Assembly (NCBI RefSeq): GCF_030818955.1
Contig: NZ_JAUTBF010000001.1
Span: forward strand, 1,116,001 to 1,180,000
Source: Microbacterium trichothecenolyticum
Lineage (GTDB): Bacteria > Actinomycetota > Actinomycetes > Actinomycetales > Microbacteriaceae
Direction: 5' to 3'
DNA length: 64,000 nucleotides
Part shown: positions 8,610-16,426 of the stretch, piece by piece
Layout of the letters: each line of letters begins with the position of its first letter
Position numbering within the stretch: the stretch's first letter is position 1
Translations under genes and position numbers: made by a program
Notes under the pieces: model-generated
The model's database searches: none
Told to the model about the DNA's origin: nothing
Seen by the model: only the letters and a program-made list of their open reading frames with translations

Positions 8610-9608
8610 AGCAGGAATCCGCGCGGGAAGGGATCCGACGGATCACGCATGTACTGCGCGGTGCCGGTGACCCAGGCGCGACCGGTGATGGTCGGGACCA
8701 CTGCGGGGATGCCCGCGACCTCGGTCTGTTCGACGAGCCGCCCGACGAACGTCGTTCCGATGAAGGACTCGTTGACGAAGTCGGTGTGCAGGGGCAGCTC
8801 GCCGCGCGCGTGCAGCTGTGCCATGCGGGCGCTGGTGCCCGTTCCGCACGGCGATCGATCGAACCAGCCGGGGAAGATCGCCATGGCGTGCCGCGAGTGC
8901 CGGGCGGTCGAGCCGGGCGCCGCGAGGTAGACGTGGTGCACGCCGCGGATGCCGGCGTCGAGCGGATGGACCGGCTCCGCGTCGCGCCTCCACGGCCGCC
9001 ATGATGGCCAGGCCCGCGCGCAACAGCTCATCTTTGCGGGCGCGCTCGAACGGGATACCGAGACTCTCCGTCGACACGAGGGCGTAGAAGTTGCCGCCGA
9101 ACGCGAGGTCGTACGCGACCTCACCGTAGCCGGGCACCTCGACGGAGGCGTCGAGAATGTGCACGAACGACGGGACGTTGCGGATCGTCACCGCGTCGGC
9201 GTGCCCGTCGCGCACCTGGACGTCGGCGACGACGAGTCCCGCGGGGGTGTCGAGACGGATGGTGGTCACGGGCTCGGTGACGGTGACCATGCCGGTCTCC
9301 ACTAGCACCGTCGCGACGCCGATCGTGCCGTGGCCGCACATCGGAAGGCATCCCGAGACCTCGATGTAGAGCACGCCCCAGTCGGCGTCGGGCCGGGTCG
9401 GCGGCTGCAGGATGGCACCGCTCATGGCGGAGTGCCCGCGCGGCTCGGTCATCAGGAAGGTCCGCACGTGGTCGCGGTGCTGAAGGAACCACTGCCGACG
9501 CTGCTCCATCGTCTCGCCAGGGAGGACGCCGACCCCGCCCACGATGACGCGGGTCGGCATCCCTTCGGTGTGCGAGTCGACCGCGTGGTACACCTCAGCG
9601 GAGCGCAC
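8606..9608 (-). pseudogene. 4-hydroxyproline 2-epimerase (proline racemase family), frameshifted
   Basis: Two reading frames together encode one proline-racemase-family protein of about 333 residues. The first part, from GTG 9608, carries the first catalytic cysteine in MCGHGTIG and stays in frame to LAIMAAVE. The second part continues in another frame from about DAEPVHPLDAGIRGVHHVY to the end and holds the second catalytic cysteine in SPCGTGTSA. Having two cysteines points to epimerase/racemase activity rather than the Thr-containing 3-hydroxyproline dehydratase. The switch lies near 8983-8996 and fits one extra base (or two missing). It could be a real mutation or a sequencing error. The stop overlaps the next gene's GTG, so the reading frames otherwise fit the operon. 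Confidence 0.85.
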
Positions 9609-9620
9609 GGGAACCCCCGA

Positions 9621-10529
9621 TCACTTGTAGCCCTTGGCGAGCACGGCCTCGGTGTCGGCGATGATCCGGGTGCGCACGGGCTCGGGCAGCGGCAGGCGGG
9701 GCGGGCGCGTGGTGATGCCCGCGGGGGCGACCCCGGCCACCTGCTGCGACAGCTTGATCGCCTGCACGAACCACGCCTTGGAGTCCCAGCGCAGCAGCGG
9801 GTGCAGATCGCGGTAGATCTCCAGCGCGCGCTGCCACTTCTGCGGGTCGCCCGAGGTCGACAGCTCGTACAGCTCGACGGTGGCCGACGGGATGGCGTTG
9901 GGGTACCCGGCCACCCACCCGAGGGCGCCGTTGATGCCGAGTTCGAGCACGACGTCGTCGGAGCCGATCGAGATGTCGAGGTCGGGCACGAGTTCGCGGA
10001 TCTCGAACGCGTGGCGCACGTCACCCGAGAACTCCTTCACCGACACGATGAGCCCGTCGGAGAACAGCCGCGCGAGCAGGTCGGGCCGCAGGTCGACCTT
10101 GGTGTCGATCGGGTTGTTGTAGGCGAGGATCGGCAGGCCCACCTCGGCCACGCGACGATAGTGGTCGACGACCTCGTCGTCGGAGGCGTTGTAGGCGTTC
10201 GGCGGAAGCAGCATGACAGCGGGGGCGCCGTTCTCGGCGGCGTGCTCGGTGAGGCGCACGCTCTCGAGGGCGCCGTACGCACCGACCCCGGGAATGACGG
10301 CGACGCCCTCGGGGGCCGCCTCGACCGCGGTGAGGAACACCTGCTTGCGTTCCTGTTCGGTCAGGGTCTGGTACTCGCCGAGCGACCCGTTGGGGATGAT
10401 GCCGGTCACGCCGTTCGCCGTGGTGAAGCGGACGTGCTCGGCGTACGCGTCGTACGCGACCGAGAAGTCGTCGTGGAAGGGAAGGGTGGTGGCGAGGTTG
10501 ACACCGTGCCAGGGCTTGCGTTCGGTCAT
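9621..10529 (-). CDS. Dihydrodipicolinate synthase family protein, probable pyrroline-4-hydroxy-2-carboxylate deaminase
   Basis: A 302-residue TIM-barrel lyase of the DapA/NAL superfamily. The N-terminal GVNLATTLPFHDD, the GIIPNGSLGEYQTL motif (about 43-56) and the Schiff-base lysine in SVKEFSGD (about 165) are present. In hydroxyproline operons this enzyme (LhpC/HypD type) deaminates and dehydrates pyrroline-4-hydroxy-2-carboxylate to 2-oxoglutarate semialdehyde. The start chosen is the ATG at 10529; the frame is open upstream into the intergenic region. It starts the enzyme part of the operon, 94 nt after the transporter lipoprotein gene, and the epimerase follows after 12 nt. Confidence 0.9.
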   Translation of the reverse strand: MTERKPWHGVNLATTLPFHDDFSVAYDAYAEHVRFTTANGVTGIIPNGSLGEYQTLTEQERKQVFLTAVEAAPEGVAVIPGVGAYGALESVRLTEHAAENGAPAVMLLPPNAYNASDDEVVDHYRRVAEVGLPILAYNNPIDTKVDLRPDLLARLFSDGLIVSVKEFSGDVRHAFEIRELVPDLDISIGSDDVVLELGINGALGWVAGYPNAIPSATVELYELSTSGDPQKWQRALEIYRDLHPLLRWDSKAWFVQAIKLSQQVAGVAPAGITTRPPRLPLPEPVRTRIIADTEAVLAKGYK

Positions 10530-10564
10530 GGGAGAGTCTCTCGTGTTAGCGGGGTGCGCACGTG

Positions 10565-10580
10565 TTATTGCAATTGTACA
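10565..10580. promoter_or_regulatory. Candidate GntR operator upstream of the deaminase gene
   Basis: An unusually AT-rich stretch of overlapping palindromes (ATTGCAAT, CAATTG, TGTACA) lies in the 94-nt gap before the deaminase gene. It shares the core ATTGCA and the following TGT.CA with the inverted repeat at 13739-13754. That similarity, and the GntR gene in the operon, suggest a common operator. This is inference only. Confidence 0.35.
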
Positions 10581-10623
10581 GGGTGGGGGTGTGCGACGGC
10601 TCGACGCCGCACACCCCAGAACG

Positions 10624-11514
10624 TCAGCTGGCGGGAACGATGTACTGCGTCGCCTGCACCTTGCCGAGATCGGGATCCAGGCCCGCCTTCGACAGCAGGC
10701 CAGCGATGGCTCCATCGGCGCGCATGGCCTCGATGTCGTCCGAGATCGCCGTCTTGAGCGAGGTGTTCCCCTTCGTCAGGGGGAACGCCGCCTCGGGGGC
10801 GGGCTCGAGCGCCTTGACGCGCGAATCGGGGGTCTTGTTCGCCAGGGCGATCTTCACCGAGTCGTCGCCCGGGAACTCCGCGACCGCGGTGCCGTAGGCG
10901 TCGATGAGAGTGGTGAGCCGGCCGGCGTCGAAGTCGGCCTTGAGCTCCACCGAGCTGGGGTAGGTCTGCAGCCGGTCGCCGAGGATCGCGCGCAGATCGT
11001 CGACCCACAGGTAGCCCTCGATAGTGCCGACCTGACCGGTGGACTTCTCGATGTCGGCGACCGACGTCTGTCCGTCCTTGGAGACGATCCCCATGCCGTC
11101 GAGGTACGTGGATGCCGAGAAGTCGACGGCCTTCAGACGCTTCTCGGTCGCATCGATCGTGCCGATGGCGATGTCGAGCGTGCCGTTCGAGATCGACTGC
11201 ACCGCGTCGGCATAGGTGGCCTGCTGCCAGACCGGCTCGAGGCACTCCTTCTCGAGGATGTCCTTGACGATGTCGACGTCGATGCCGGCGGGCTCGCCGC
11301 TGTTGTAGCTGGAGAAGGGGACGATGTCGATGACGCCCACGGTCAGCTTGCCCGACGAGACGGTGGTGATGCCCTCGTGGGCCGGGGTGCAGCCGTCCGC
11401 GACGGTGCTCTGCGGGGAGCTGCAGCCGCTCAGGGCCAGCGCGGTGACGGCGGCAGCCGAGGCCAGCAGGCCGACGTGGCGGAGGGGACGGGACAGGGTG
11501 GGGCGACGGTGCAT
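10624..11514 (-). CDS. Amino-acid ABC transporter substrate-binding lipoprotein
   Basis: A 296-residue extracellular solute-binding protein of family 3 (polar amino acids). A signal peptide ends in the lipobox LALSGC with the lipidated Cys at residue 31. The mature part has the two-lobe pattern: LTVGVIDIVPFSSYN, GIDVDIVKDIL, and the recognition block ISNGTLDIAIGTIDATEKR. It probably brings proline, hydroxyproline or a related amino acid to the permeases encoded upstream. A 67-nt gap separates it from the second permease. It is unusual in lying between permease and enzyme genes rather than first in the operon. Confidence 0.92.
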   Translation of the reverse strand: MHRRPTLSRPLRHVGLLASAAAVTALALSGCSSPQSTVADGCTPAHEGITTVSSGKLTVGVIDIVPFSSYNSGEPAGIDVDIVKDILEKECLEPVWQQATYADAVQSISNGTLDIAIGTIDATEKRLKAVDFSASTYLDGMGIVSKDGQTSVADIEKSTGQVGTIEGYLWVDDLRAILGDRLQTYPSSVELKADFDAGRLTTLIDAYGTAVAEFPGDDSVKIALANKTPDSRVKALEPAPEAAFPLTKGNTSLKTAISDDIEAMRADGAIAGLLSKAGLDPDLGKVQATQYIVPAS

Positions 11515-11581
11515 GGGATGTGCTTTCTCTCAGGGGTGAGCGGACGGGTGGAGCACGGGGGACGGAGGAGACGAGTCAGAC

Positions 11582-12241
11582 TCATGCACGGTGGGCACCG
11601 AGCCTCTTCTCGAAGAAGACGGTGATCCAGGTGGCGGGAACCGAGACGACGGCGTAGACGAGGCCGGCGAGGACGAACACCTGCAGGTACTGGAAGTTCT
11701 GCGAGCCCAGCTGGTAGGCCTGCTTCATCAGCTCGGGCACGGCGATGCCGTACGCCAGCGACGTGCCCTGGAACATCTGGATGGCGAGCCCCATGAGGCC
11801 CGGGATCGCGGAGCGCAGCCCTTGCGGGGCGACGACCCGGGCGAGGGTCCAGCCGCGCGTGAGCCCCAGCGCGTCGGCGGCTTCGAGCTGCCCGCGCGGA
11901 ACGGACTGGACGCCTGCGCGGATGATCTCGGACGAGTACGCGGCGGCGTTCCACGACAGACCGATGCACGCGGCGGTGAAGCTGTCGAAGGTGATCCCGA
12001 CCTTGGGCAGGCCGAAGTACACCAGGTAGAGGATCACCAGTGCGGGCGCTCCGCGCCCGATCTCCACGATCACGAGACACGCCACGCGGACGACGGTGGC
12101 CCGCACCGAGACGCCGAATGCGAGCACGATGCCCAGGGCGTAGCCCACGACGATGGAGATGAGGGCGAGCACGAGGCTGATGCGCAGTCCGTCGAGCATC
12201 GACGGCAGGTAAGAGGCCCAGTCGGCGAGGAGCTGCATCAT
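11582..12241 (-). CDS. Amino-acid ABC transporter permease (HisMQ type), second copy
   Basis: A 219-residue inner-membrane permease with about five hydrophobic segments and the HisMQ coupling loop ALGLTRGWTLARVVAPQGL around residues 135-155, preceded by the EIIRAGVQSVPRGQLEAA signature. It forms a heterodimer with the neighbouring permease. Two ATG codons are adjacent; the first (12241) overlaps the upstream stop as ATGA and was chosen. The open frame further upstream is a shadow of the other permease. The substrate is inferred from the hydroxyproline enzymes in the same operon. Confidence 0.92.
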   Translation of the reverse strand: MMQLLADWASYLPSMLDGLRISLVLALISIVVGYALGIVLAFGVSVRATVVRVACLVIVEIGRGAPALVILYLVYFGLPKVGITFDSFTAACIGLSWNAAAYSSEIIRAGVQSVPRGQLEAADALGLTRGWTLARVVAPQGLRSAIPGLMGLAIQMFQGTSLAYGIAVPELMKQAYQLGSQNFQYLQVFVLAGLVYAVVSVPATWITVFFEKRLGAHRA

Positions 12242-12888
12242 GCCACCGCCCGTCGAAGACGCGCATCCAGCCGACGCGACGCGTAGGCCACCGGCAGGCT
12301 GAGCACGATGTAGAGCCCGCCCGCGATGACGTAGGGAAGCAGCCCCGCCAGGGTGGGGTTCTGTCGCGCGAAGGACTGCGCCTGGAACACCATCTCGGCG
12401 ACGACGATGGTCGAGGCGATCGAGGTGTCTTTCAGCAGCCCGACGAAGTAGGTGGCGATCGAGGGCGACACGATCGTGAACGCCTGCGGGAGCACGACGT
12501 GGAACAGGCGCGTGCGCGGGGTGAGGCCGAGCGCCTCGGCCGCCTCGGTCTGCCCGCGCGGCACGGTCTGGATGCCGCCGCGGTAGATCTCGGCGAGATA
12601 GGCGATCGAGACGAGGCCCAGGCCCACGATGGCCGACTGCAGGGCGTCGAGCTTGAATCCGCCGATGACGATGCCGAACTTCAACACGAAGAGCCAGACG
12701 ATGATGGGGATGCCACGGACCAGGTCGACGCACACACGGCAGAGCAGTCGCAGCGCGAGGTGGCGGGACTGCAGGCCGAGCGACACGGGCAGGGCGCCGA
12801 CCACGCCGATGAGCATGGCGCACACGGCGAGCAGCAGGGTGAGCGGCAGTCCTTTGAGGACCGCGACGGCGGCGGCGAGAACGTCCAT
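12238..12888 (-). CDS. Amino-acid ABC transporter permease (HisMQ type), first copy
   Basis: A 216-residue integral membrane permease with a short periplasmic start, about five membrane helices and the coupling loop EALGLTPRTRLFHVVLPQA. The EIYRGGIQTVPRGQTEAA signature is close to that of its neighbour, so the two probably arose by duplication and work as a heterodimer. The ATG overlaps the stop of the ATPase gene (ATGA) and its own TGA overlaps the next start, so the three transporter genes are translationally coupled. Confidence 0.92.
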   Translation of the reverse strand: MDVLAAAVAVLKGLPLTLLLAVCAMLIGVVGALPVSLGLQSRHLALRLLCRVCVDLVRGIPIIVWLFVLKFGIVIGGFKLDALQSAIVGLGLVSIAYLAEIYRGGIQTVPRGQTEAAEALGLTPRTRLFHVVLPQAFTIVSPSIATYFVGLLKDTSIASTIVVAEMVFQAQSFARQNPTLAGLLPYVIAGGLYIVLSLPVAYASRRLDARLRRAVA

Positions 12889-13670
12889 CAGCGCTCCAGT
12901 ACCGCGCGCAGGAACCGGCGGGTGCGCTCGACCTGGGGGTCGGACATGATCGCGCGAGGGTCGCCCTGTTCGATGATGTGCGAGTCGGCCATCACCACGA
13001 GGGTGTCCGAGACGTCGCGGGCGAAGTGCATCTCGTGGGTGACGACGAGCATCGTCATCCCCTCGTCGGCGAGCTCGCGCATCACCGCCAGCACCTCCAG
13101 GCCGACCTCGGGGTCGAGGGCACTGGTGGGCTCGTCGAAGAGCATGATGCTCGGCTCGAGGGCCAGAGCGCGCGCGATGGCGATGCGCTGCTGCTGACCG
13201 CCCGAGCAGCGCCCGGGGTGCTCGTTCGCCTTGTCGGACAGCCCCACCCGCGACAGCAGCGCGTGGGCCCGGTCGTGCGCCTCTTCTTTGCTGCGCCCGA
13301 GCACCTTGCGCTGCGGGAAGACGATGTTCTCGAGCACGCTCAGGTGCGGGAACAGGTTGAACGACTGGAACACCATTCCCACCGATCGACGGAGGGCGGC
13401 GAGATCGCGAGCGGTGACCGCGCGTCCGGGCTCGATGACGTGCCGATCGACGCGGATGACGCCGGAGTCGGGCCGTTCGAGCAGGTTGATGCAGCGCAGG
13501 AACGTGCTCTTTCCCGCCCCGGACGGTCCGATGAGCGCGGTCACCGTGCCCGGCTCGACGTGCAGCGAGACGTCGTCGAGCACGACGGTGTCGCCGTACC
13601 TCTTCGACAGATGCTCCAGGTCGATGCCGACGCGCTCCGCGCCGTGCGCGGATACCTCGATGAGCGCCAT
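12888..13670 (-). CDS. Amino-acid ABC transporter ATP-binding protein
   Basis: A 260-residue ABC ATPase of the polar amino-acid (HisP/GlnQ) type. Walker A is GPSGAGKST (about 48-56), the signature is CSGGQQQR, and Walker B is IMLFDEPTSALD, followed by a His switch in VVTHEMHFA. The ATG at 13670 is preferred because AGGAAGG sits 7 nt before it; a GTG at 13703 in the same frame lacks a comparable site. This is the first gene of the eleven-gene hydroxyproline operon. A promoter/operator candidate lies at 13729-13755. Confidence 0.95.
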   Translation of the reverse strand: MALIEVSAHGAERVGIDLEHLSKRYGDTVVLDDVSLHVEPGTVTALIGPSGAGKSTFLRCINLLERPDSGVIRVDRHVIEPGRAVTARDLAALRRSVGMVFQSFNLFPHLSVLENIVFPQRKVLGRSKEEAHDRAHALLSRVGLSDKANEHPGRCSGGQQQRIAIARALALEPSIMLFDEPTSALDPEVGLEVLAVMRELADEGMTMLVVTHEMHFARDVSDTLVVMADSHIIEQGDPRAIMSDPQVERTRRFLRAVLER

Positions 13671-13728
13671 GGCCGCCTTCCTCTCGATGTGTGTCATCCC
13701 CACCCCGGAAGCCGCTTGCGGTATCGGG

Positions 13729-13755
13729 ATATTACATGTGACATTGCACTGTCAG
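13729..13755 (-). promoter_or_regulatory. Promoter and operator candidate for the hydroxyproline operon
   Basis: Read on the minus strand, CTGACA (13755-13750) and TAATAT (13734-13729) could act as -35 and -10 with a 15-nt spacer. Between them lies a perfect inverted repeat, TGACA-N6-TGTCA (13739-13754), placed where a repressor would block RNA polymerase. The region is much richer in A+T than its surroundings. The GntR protein encoded in the operon is the obvious candidate ligand. Confidence 0.5.
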
Positions 13756-13997
13756 GTATAACGCACCACATGCCACCTACCGAATCGCTTTACATGAATT
13801 TCACATGTCGCAGCGCATCGTCATCATCACGAAACACAGCAGCTGCGGCGCCGGCGACCCGGCGAGGGGGACGCGGCCGGCGCGAGCACACGCGTGCACC
13901 CGTTCGCGACGACGGTCAGCGCCGACCTCGACGCGCGCTCTCAGCCGCCCTCCCCCGCGCAGCCGCCCTCCCCCGGGCAGCAGCTCAGCACCGCCTC
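13756..13997. other. Non-coding gap between murG and the hydroxyproline operon
   Basis: The murG-to-ATPase gap is 327 nt (13671-13997). Apart from the promoter region it holds an AT-rich patch (13785-13810) and a GC-rich part next to murG. An 18-nt period repeat of CAGCCGCCCTCCCCCG occurs at 13942-13957 and 13960-13975. No credible gene is seen. The reading frames across it are Arg/Pro-rich shadows. Confidence 0.6.
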
Positions 13998-15071
13998 TCA
14001 GCGGGCGAGAGCCTCGTCGACCAGGGCGATCACGTTCTCGGTGCCGGTACGGATGCCGGTGCGCGCGGCTGCGGAGCGCATGGCGCCCCGGCGTTCGTCG
14101 TCGCGCAGCAGCGGTACGATCTCGGACCGCACGCGCTCGGGCGTGAGATCGGCGTCGGCGATGAGCAGGGCCGCACCGGCGCGCACCGCCGCGGCGGCGT
14201 TCAGGCTCTGCTCGCCGTTGCCGACCGCGTAGGGCACGTACACCGCCGGGATACCGAGGGCGCCGATCTCGCTCACGGTCGCAGCGCCCGAACGCGAGAC
14301 GATGAAGTCGGCCAGGGCGAACGCCAGGTCCATACGGTCGACGTAGCGCACGACGGCGTATCCGTCGACACCGGGGTCGGGCAGGTCGGAGTTCTGTCCC
14401 GTGACGTGCAGCAGCTGCCACCCGGCGTCGAGCACGTCGCGCCACGCCCCGCCGAAGGCCGTGTTCAGCCGCAGCGCCCCGAGCGAGCCGCCGAAGACGA
14501 GAAGCGTGGGGCGTGCGGCATCCAGACCGAAGCGGGCGGCGGCTTCGATACGTAGGGCCGCGGCGTCGAGGTCGACGATCTCGCGGCGCAGTGGCATCCC
14601 CACCACGCGCGCTCGGCGCAGGGGCGTGCCCTCGAACGCCACGCCGACCCCGGCCGCACCGCGAGCACCGAGCACGTTGGCCAGGCCCGGCTTGGCGTTG
14701 GCCTCGTGCACGACGAACGGCACGCGCTCGCGTCGCGCGGCGACGTAGGCGGGGGCCGCGGCGTACCCGCCGAAACCGACGACGACGTCGACCCCGCGCT
14801 CGCGGATCATGCGGCGTACCGCGGCGACCGCACGCAGGAACTGCGCGGGGAAGGCCGCCGCCGCCCTGTTCGGGCGTCGGGGGAAGGGCACCTTGGCGAC
14901 GATGAGCAGTTCGTACCCGCGCAGCGGGACCAGCCGCGACTCGAGGCCCTCGCGCGTGCCGAGGACGAGCACCTCGGCCGAGGCGTCGCGCGCGCGCAGA
15001 CCGTCGGCGACGGCGAGGAGGGGGTTCACGTGCCCGGCGGTGCCGCCGCCGGCGAGGAGGTAAGTCGTCAC
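13998..15071 (-). CDS. murG: UDP-GlcNAc--MurNAc-pentapeptide-PP-undecaprenol GlcNAc transferase MurG
   Basis: MurG converts lipid I to lipid II on the inner face of the membrane. The 357-residue GT-B protein starts with the acceptor loop YLLAGGGTAGHVNPLLA (about 4-20), continues with VGFGGYAAAPA, and has the C-terminal donor-site region SRSGAATVSEIGALGIPAVYVP. Length and motif order are standard. The ATG at 15071 lies 91 nt after ftsW. In most bacteria murC follows directly, but here an unrelated operon intervenes. Confidence 0.97.
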   Translation of the reverse strand: MTTYLLAGGGTAGHVNPLLAVADGLRARDASAEVLVLGTREGLESRLVPLRGYELLIVAKVPFPRRPNRAAAAFPAQFLRAVAAVRRMIRERGVDVVVGFGGYAAAPAYVAARRERVPFVVHEANAKPGLANVLGARGAAGVGVAFEGTPLRRARVVGMPLRREIVDLDAAALRIEAAARFGLDAARPTLLVFGGSLGALRLNTAFGGAWRDVLDAGWQLLHVTGQNSDLPDPGVDGYAVVRYVDRMDLAFALADFIVSRSGAATVSEIGALGIPAVYVPYAVGNGEQSLNAAAAVRAGAALLIADADLTPERVRSEIVPLLRDDERRGAMRSAAARTGIRTGTENVIALVDEALAR

Positions 15072-15104
15072 CGTAAAACCCTAGCCAGATCAGCGCGGGC
15101 CCCG

Positions 15105-15164
15105 GCGACCGGCGGGTCAGCGACGTGCGAGTCGGCGACGGGCGGGTCGGCGACCGGCGGCCTC
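15105..15164. repeat. 15-bp tandem repeat, four copies, at the 3' end of ftsW
   Basis: Four 15-nt units starting GCGAC (15105-15119, 15120-15134, 15135-15149, 15150-15164) differ by a few bases; the consensus is GCGACCGGCGGGTCG. The array fills most of the ftsW-murG gap and just touches the ftsW stop codon. Being a multiple of three it could arise or vary without a frame cost if translated, but it lies after the stop in the ftsW frame. Confidence 0.7.
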
Positions 15165-16416
15165 AGCGCGAGCGGGTCGAGGGCGTCGAGGCGCGGCCGC
15201 GCGCGGGACGCGACGGTGCCGTGGCCATCGCCCGGCGATCCGGCAGCGTGCGCGCGCACGACAGCAGCACACCGCACGCGATGAGCACCGACAGCAGCGA
15301 GGTGCCGCCTTGCGACATGAAGGGCAGGGGAACGCCGAGAACCGGGAACACCCGCAACACCACGGCCACGTTGATCATGGCCTGACCCACGATCCAGATG
15401 GTGATCGCGCCGCACACGATGCGCACGAACGGGTCGTCGGTGCGGCGGATGATGTGAAAGGCCCCCACGGCGAACAGCGCGAACAGCGCGAGCACCACGA
15501 CGCAGCCGATGAGTCCGAGCTCTTCGCCGACGATGGCGAAGATGTAGTCGTTGGCAGCGGCGGGGAGCCAGTCGTACTTCTCGGCGGAGTTGCCGAGGCC
15601 CACGCCGAACACTCCCCCGGCGGCGAGTCCCCAGATGCCGTGCAGCGGCTGGTAGCAGTCGCCGAGGTAGTTGGCGAGGCAGTCCTGGTCGAGGAAGCTC
15701 ATGATGCGGCGCATGCGGTCGGCGCTCGTGAGGGCGAACAGGGCGATGGCGCCGAGGGCAGCGATCGCCGGCAGCACGAAGATGCGCAGGCGCAGGCCCG
15801 AGAAGAACAGCGCACCCAGCAGCACCAGCACGAGGATCATCGTCGTGCCGAGGTCTTTTCCCCCCATGACGGTCGCGATCACGAGCGCGGTGACCGGCAC
15901 GATCGGGATGAACACGTGCCGCCAGTCGCCCAGCAGGGTCTGTTTGCGGTACAGCACGTAACCGAGCCACAGCGCGAGAGCGAGCTTGAGGAACTCCGCC
16001 GGCTGTGCCTGGATGCCGGCGATGAGGATCCAGTTGCGGTTGCCGTTGGCCGAGATGCCGAGCGGGGTGAACACCAGCAGCTGGAAGGCGGTGGCGAGGA
16101 TCAGCGCCGGCCACGCCATGCGCTTCCAGAACTTCAGGGGCGCACGGCTGAGCACGAACATCAGCGGGATGCCGATGACGGCGAACACCGCCTGCTTGAG
16201 GACGTGCTCGAAGGGGCTCTGGCCGTCGTCGAGCGCCGAGGTGGCCGAGAGCACCATGATCAGCCCGAAGCCGGTCAGCAGCAGGGCCGCCGAGGTGATG
16301 AGGAGGAACTCGCTGGGCACGGGACGAAAGGCCCGGCCGAGCGACACCCGGGCGGCCAGGCCCGCGCGGGCGGGCTCGTCGGCGTCCTGACGGGGAGGCG
16401 GTGCCGTCGTGGTCAC
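15163..16416 (-). CDS. ftsW: Lipid II polymerase FtsW
   Basis: A SEDS-family glycosyltransferase that polymerises septal peptidoglycan together with the class B PBP FtsI. The 417-residue protein has an N-terminal cytoplasmic tail, about ten membrane segments, and the SEDS signatures (IQAQPAEFLKLALALWLGY; KDLGTTMILVLVLLG; IVGEELGLIGC; VLPFMSQ-like PLPFMSQGGTSLL). The GTG at 16416 follows the murD stop by 10 nt and is preceded by GAGGGG. The C-terminus is a Ser/Arg/Thr-rich tail. Confidence 0.95.
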   Translation of the reverse strand: MTTTAPPPRQDADEPARAGLAARVSLGRAFRPVPSEFLLITSAALLLTGFGLIMVLSATSALDDGQSPFEHVLKQAVFAVIGIPLMFVLSRAPLKFWKRMAWPALILATAFQLLVFTPLGISANGNRNWILIAGIQAQPAEFLKLALALWLGYVLYRKQTLLGDWRHVFIPIVPVTALVIATVMGGKDLGTTMILVLVLLGALFFSGLRLRIFVLPAIAALGAIALFALTSADRMRRIMSFLDQDCLANYLGDCYQPLHGIWGLAAGGVFGVGLGNSAEKYDWLPAAANDYIFAIVGEELGLIGCVVVLALFALFAVGAFHIIRRTDDPFVRIVCGAITIWIVGQAMINVAVVLRVFPVLGVPLPFMSQGGTSLLSVLIACGVLLSCARTLPDRRAMATAPSRPARGRASTPSTRSR

Positions 16417-16426
16417 TCGTGTCCCC

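Noticed and set aside
2051-13997. Catabolic operon in the dcw cluster considered as a transposon or integrated element
   Set aside because: No transposase, integrase, tRNA or flanking direct repeat is visible; only one hairpin element lies at one side.
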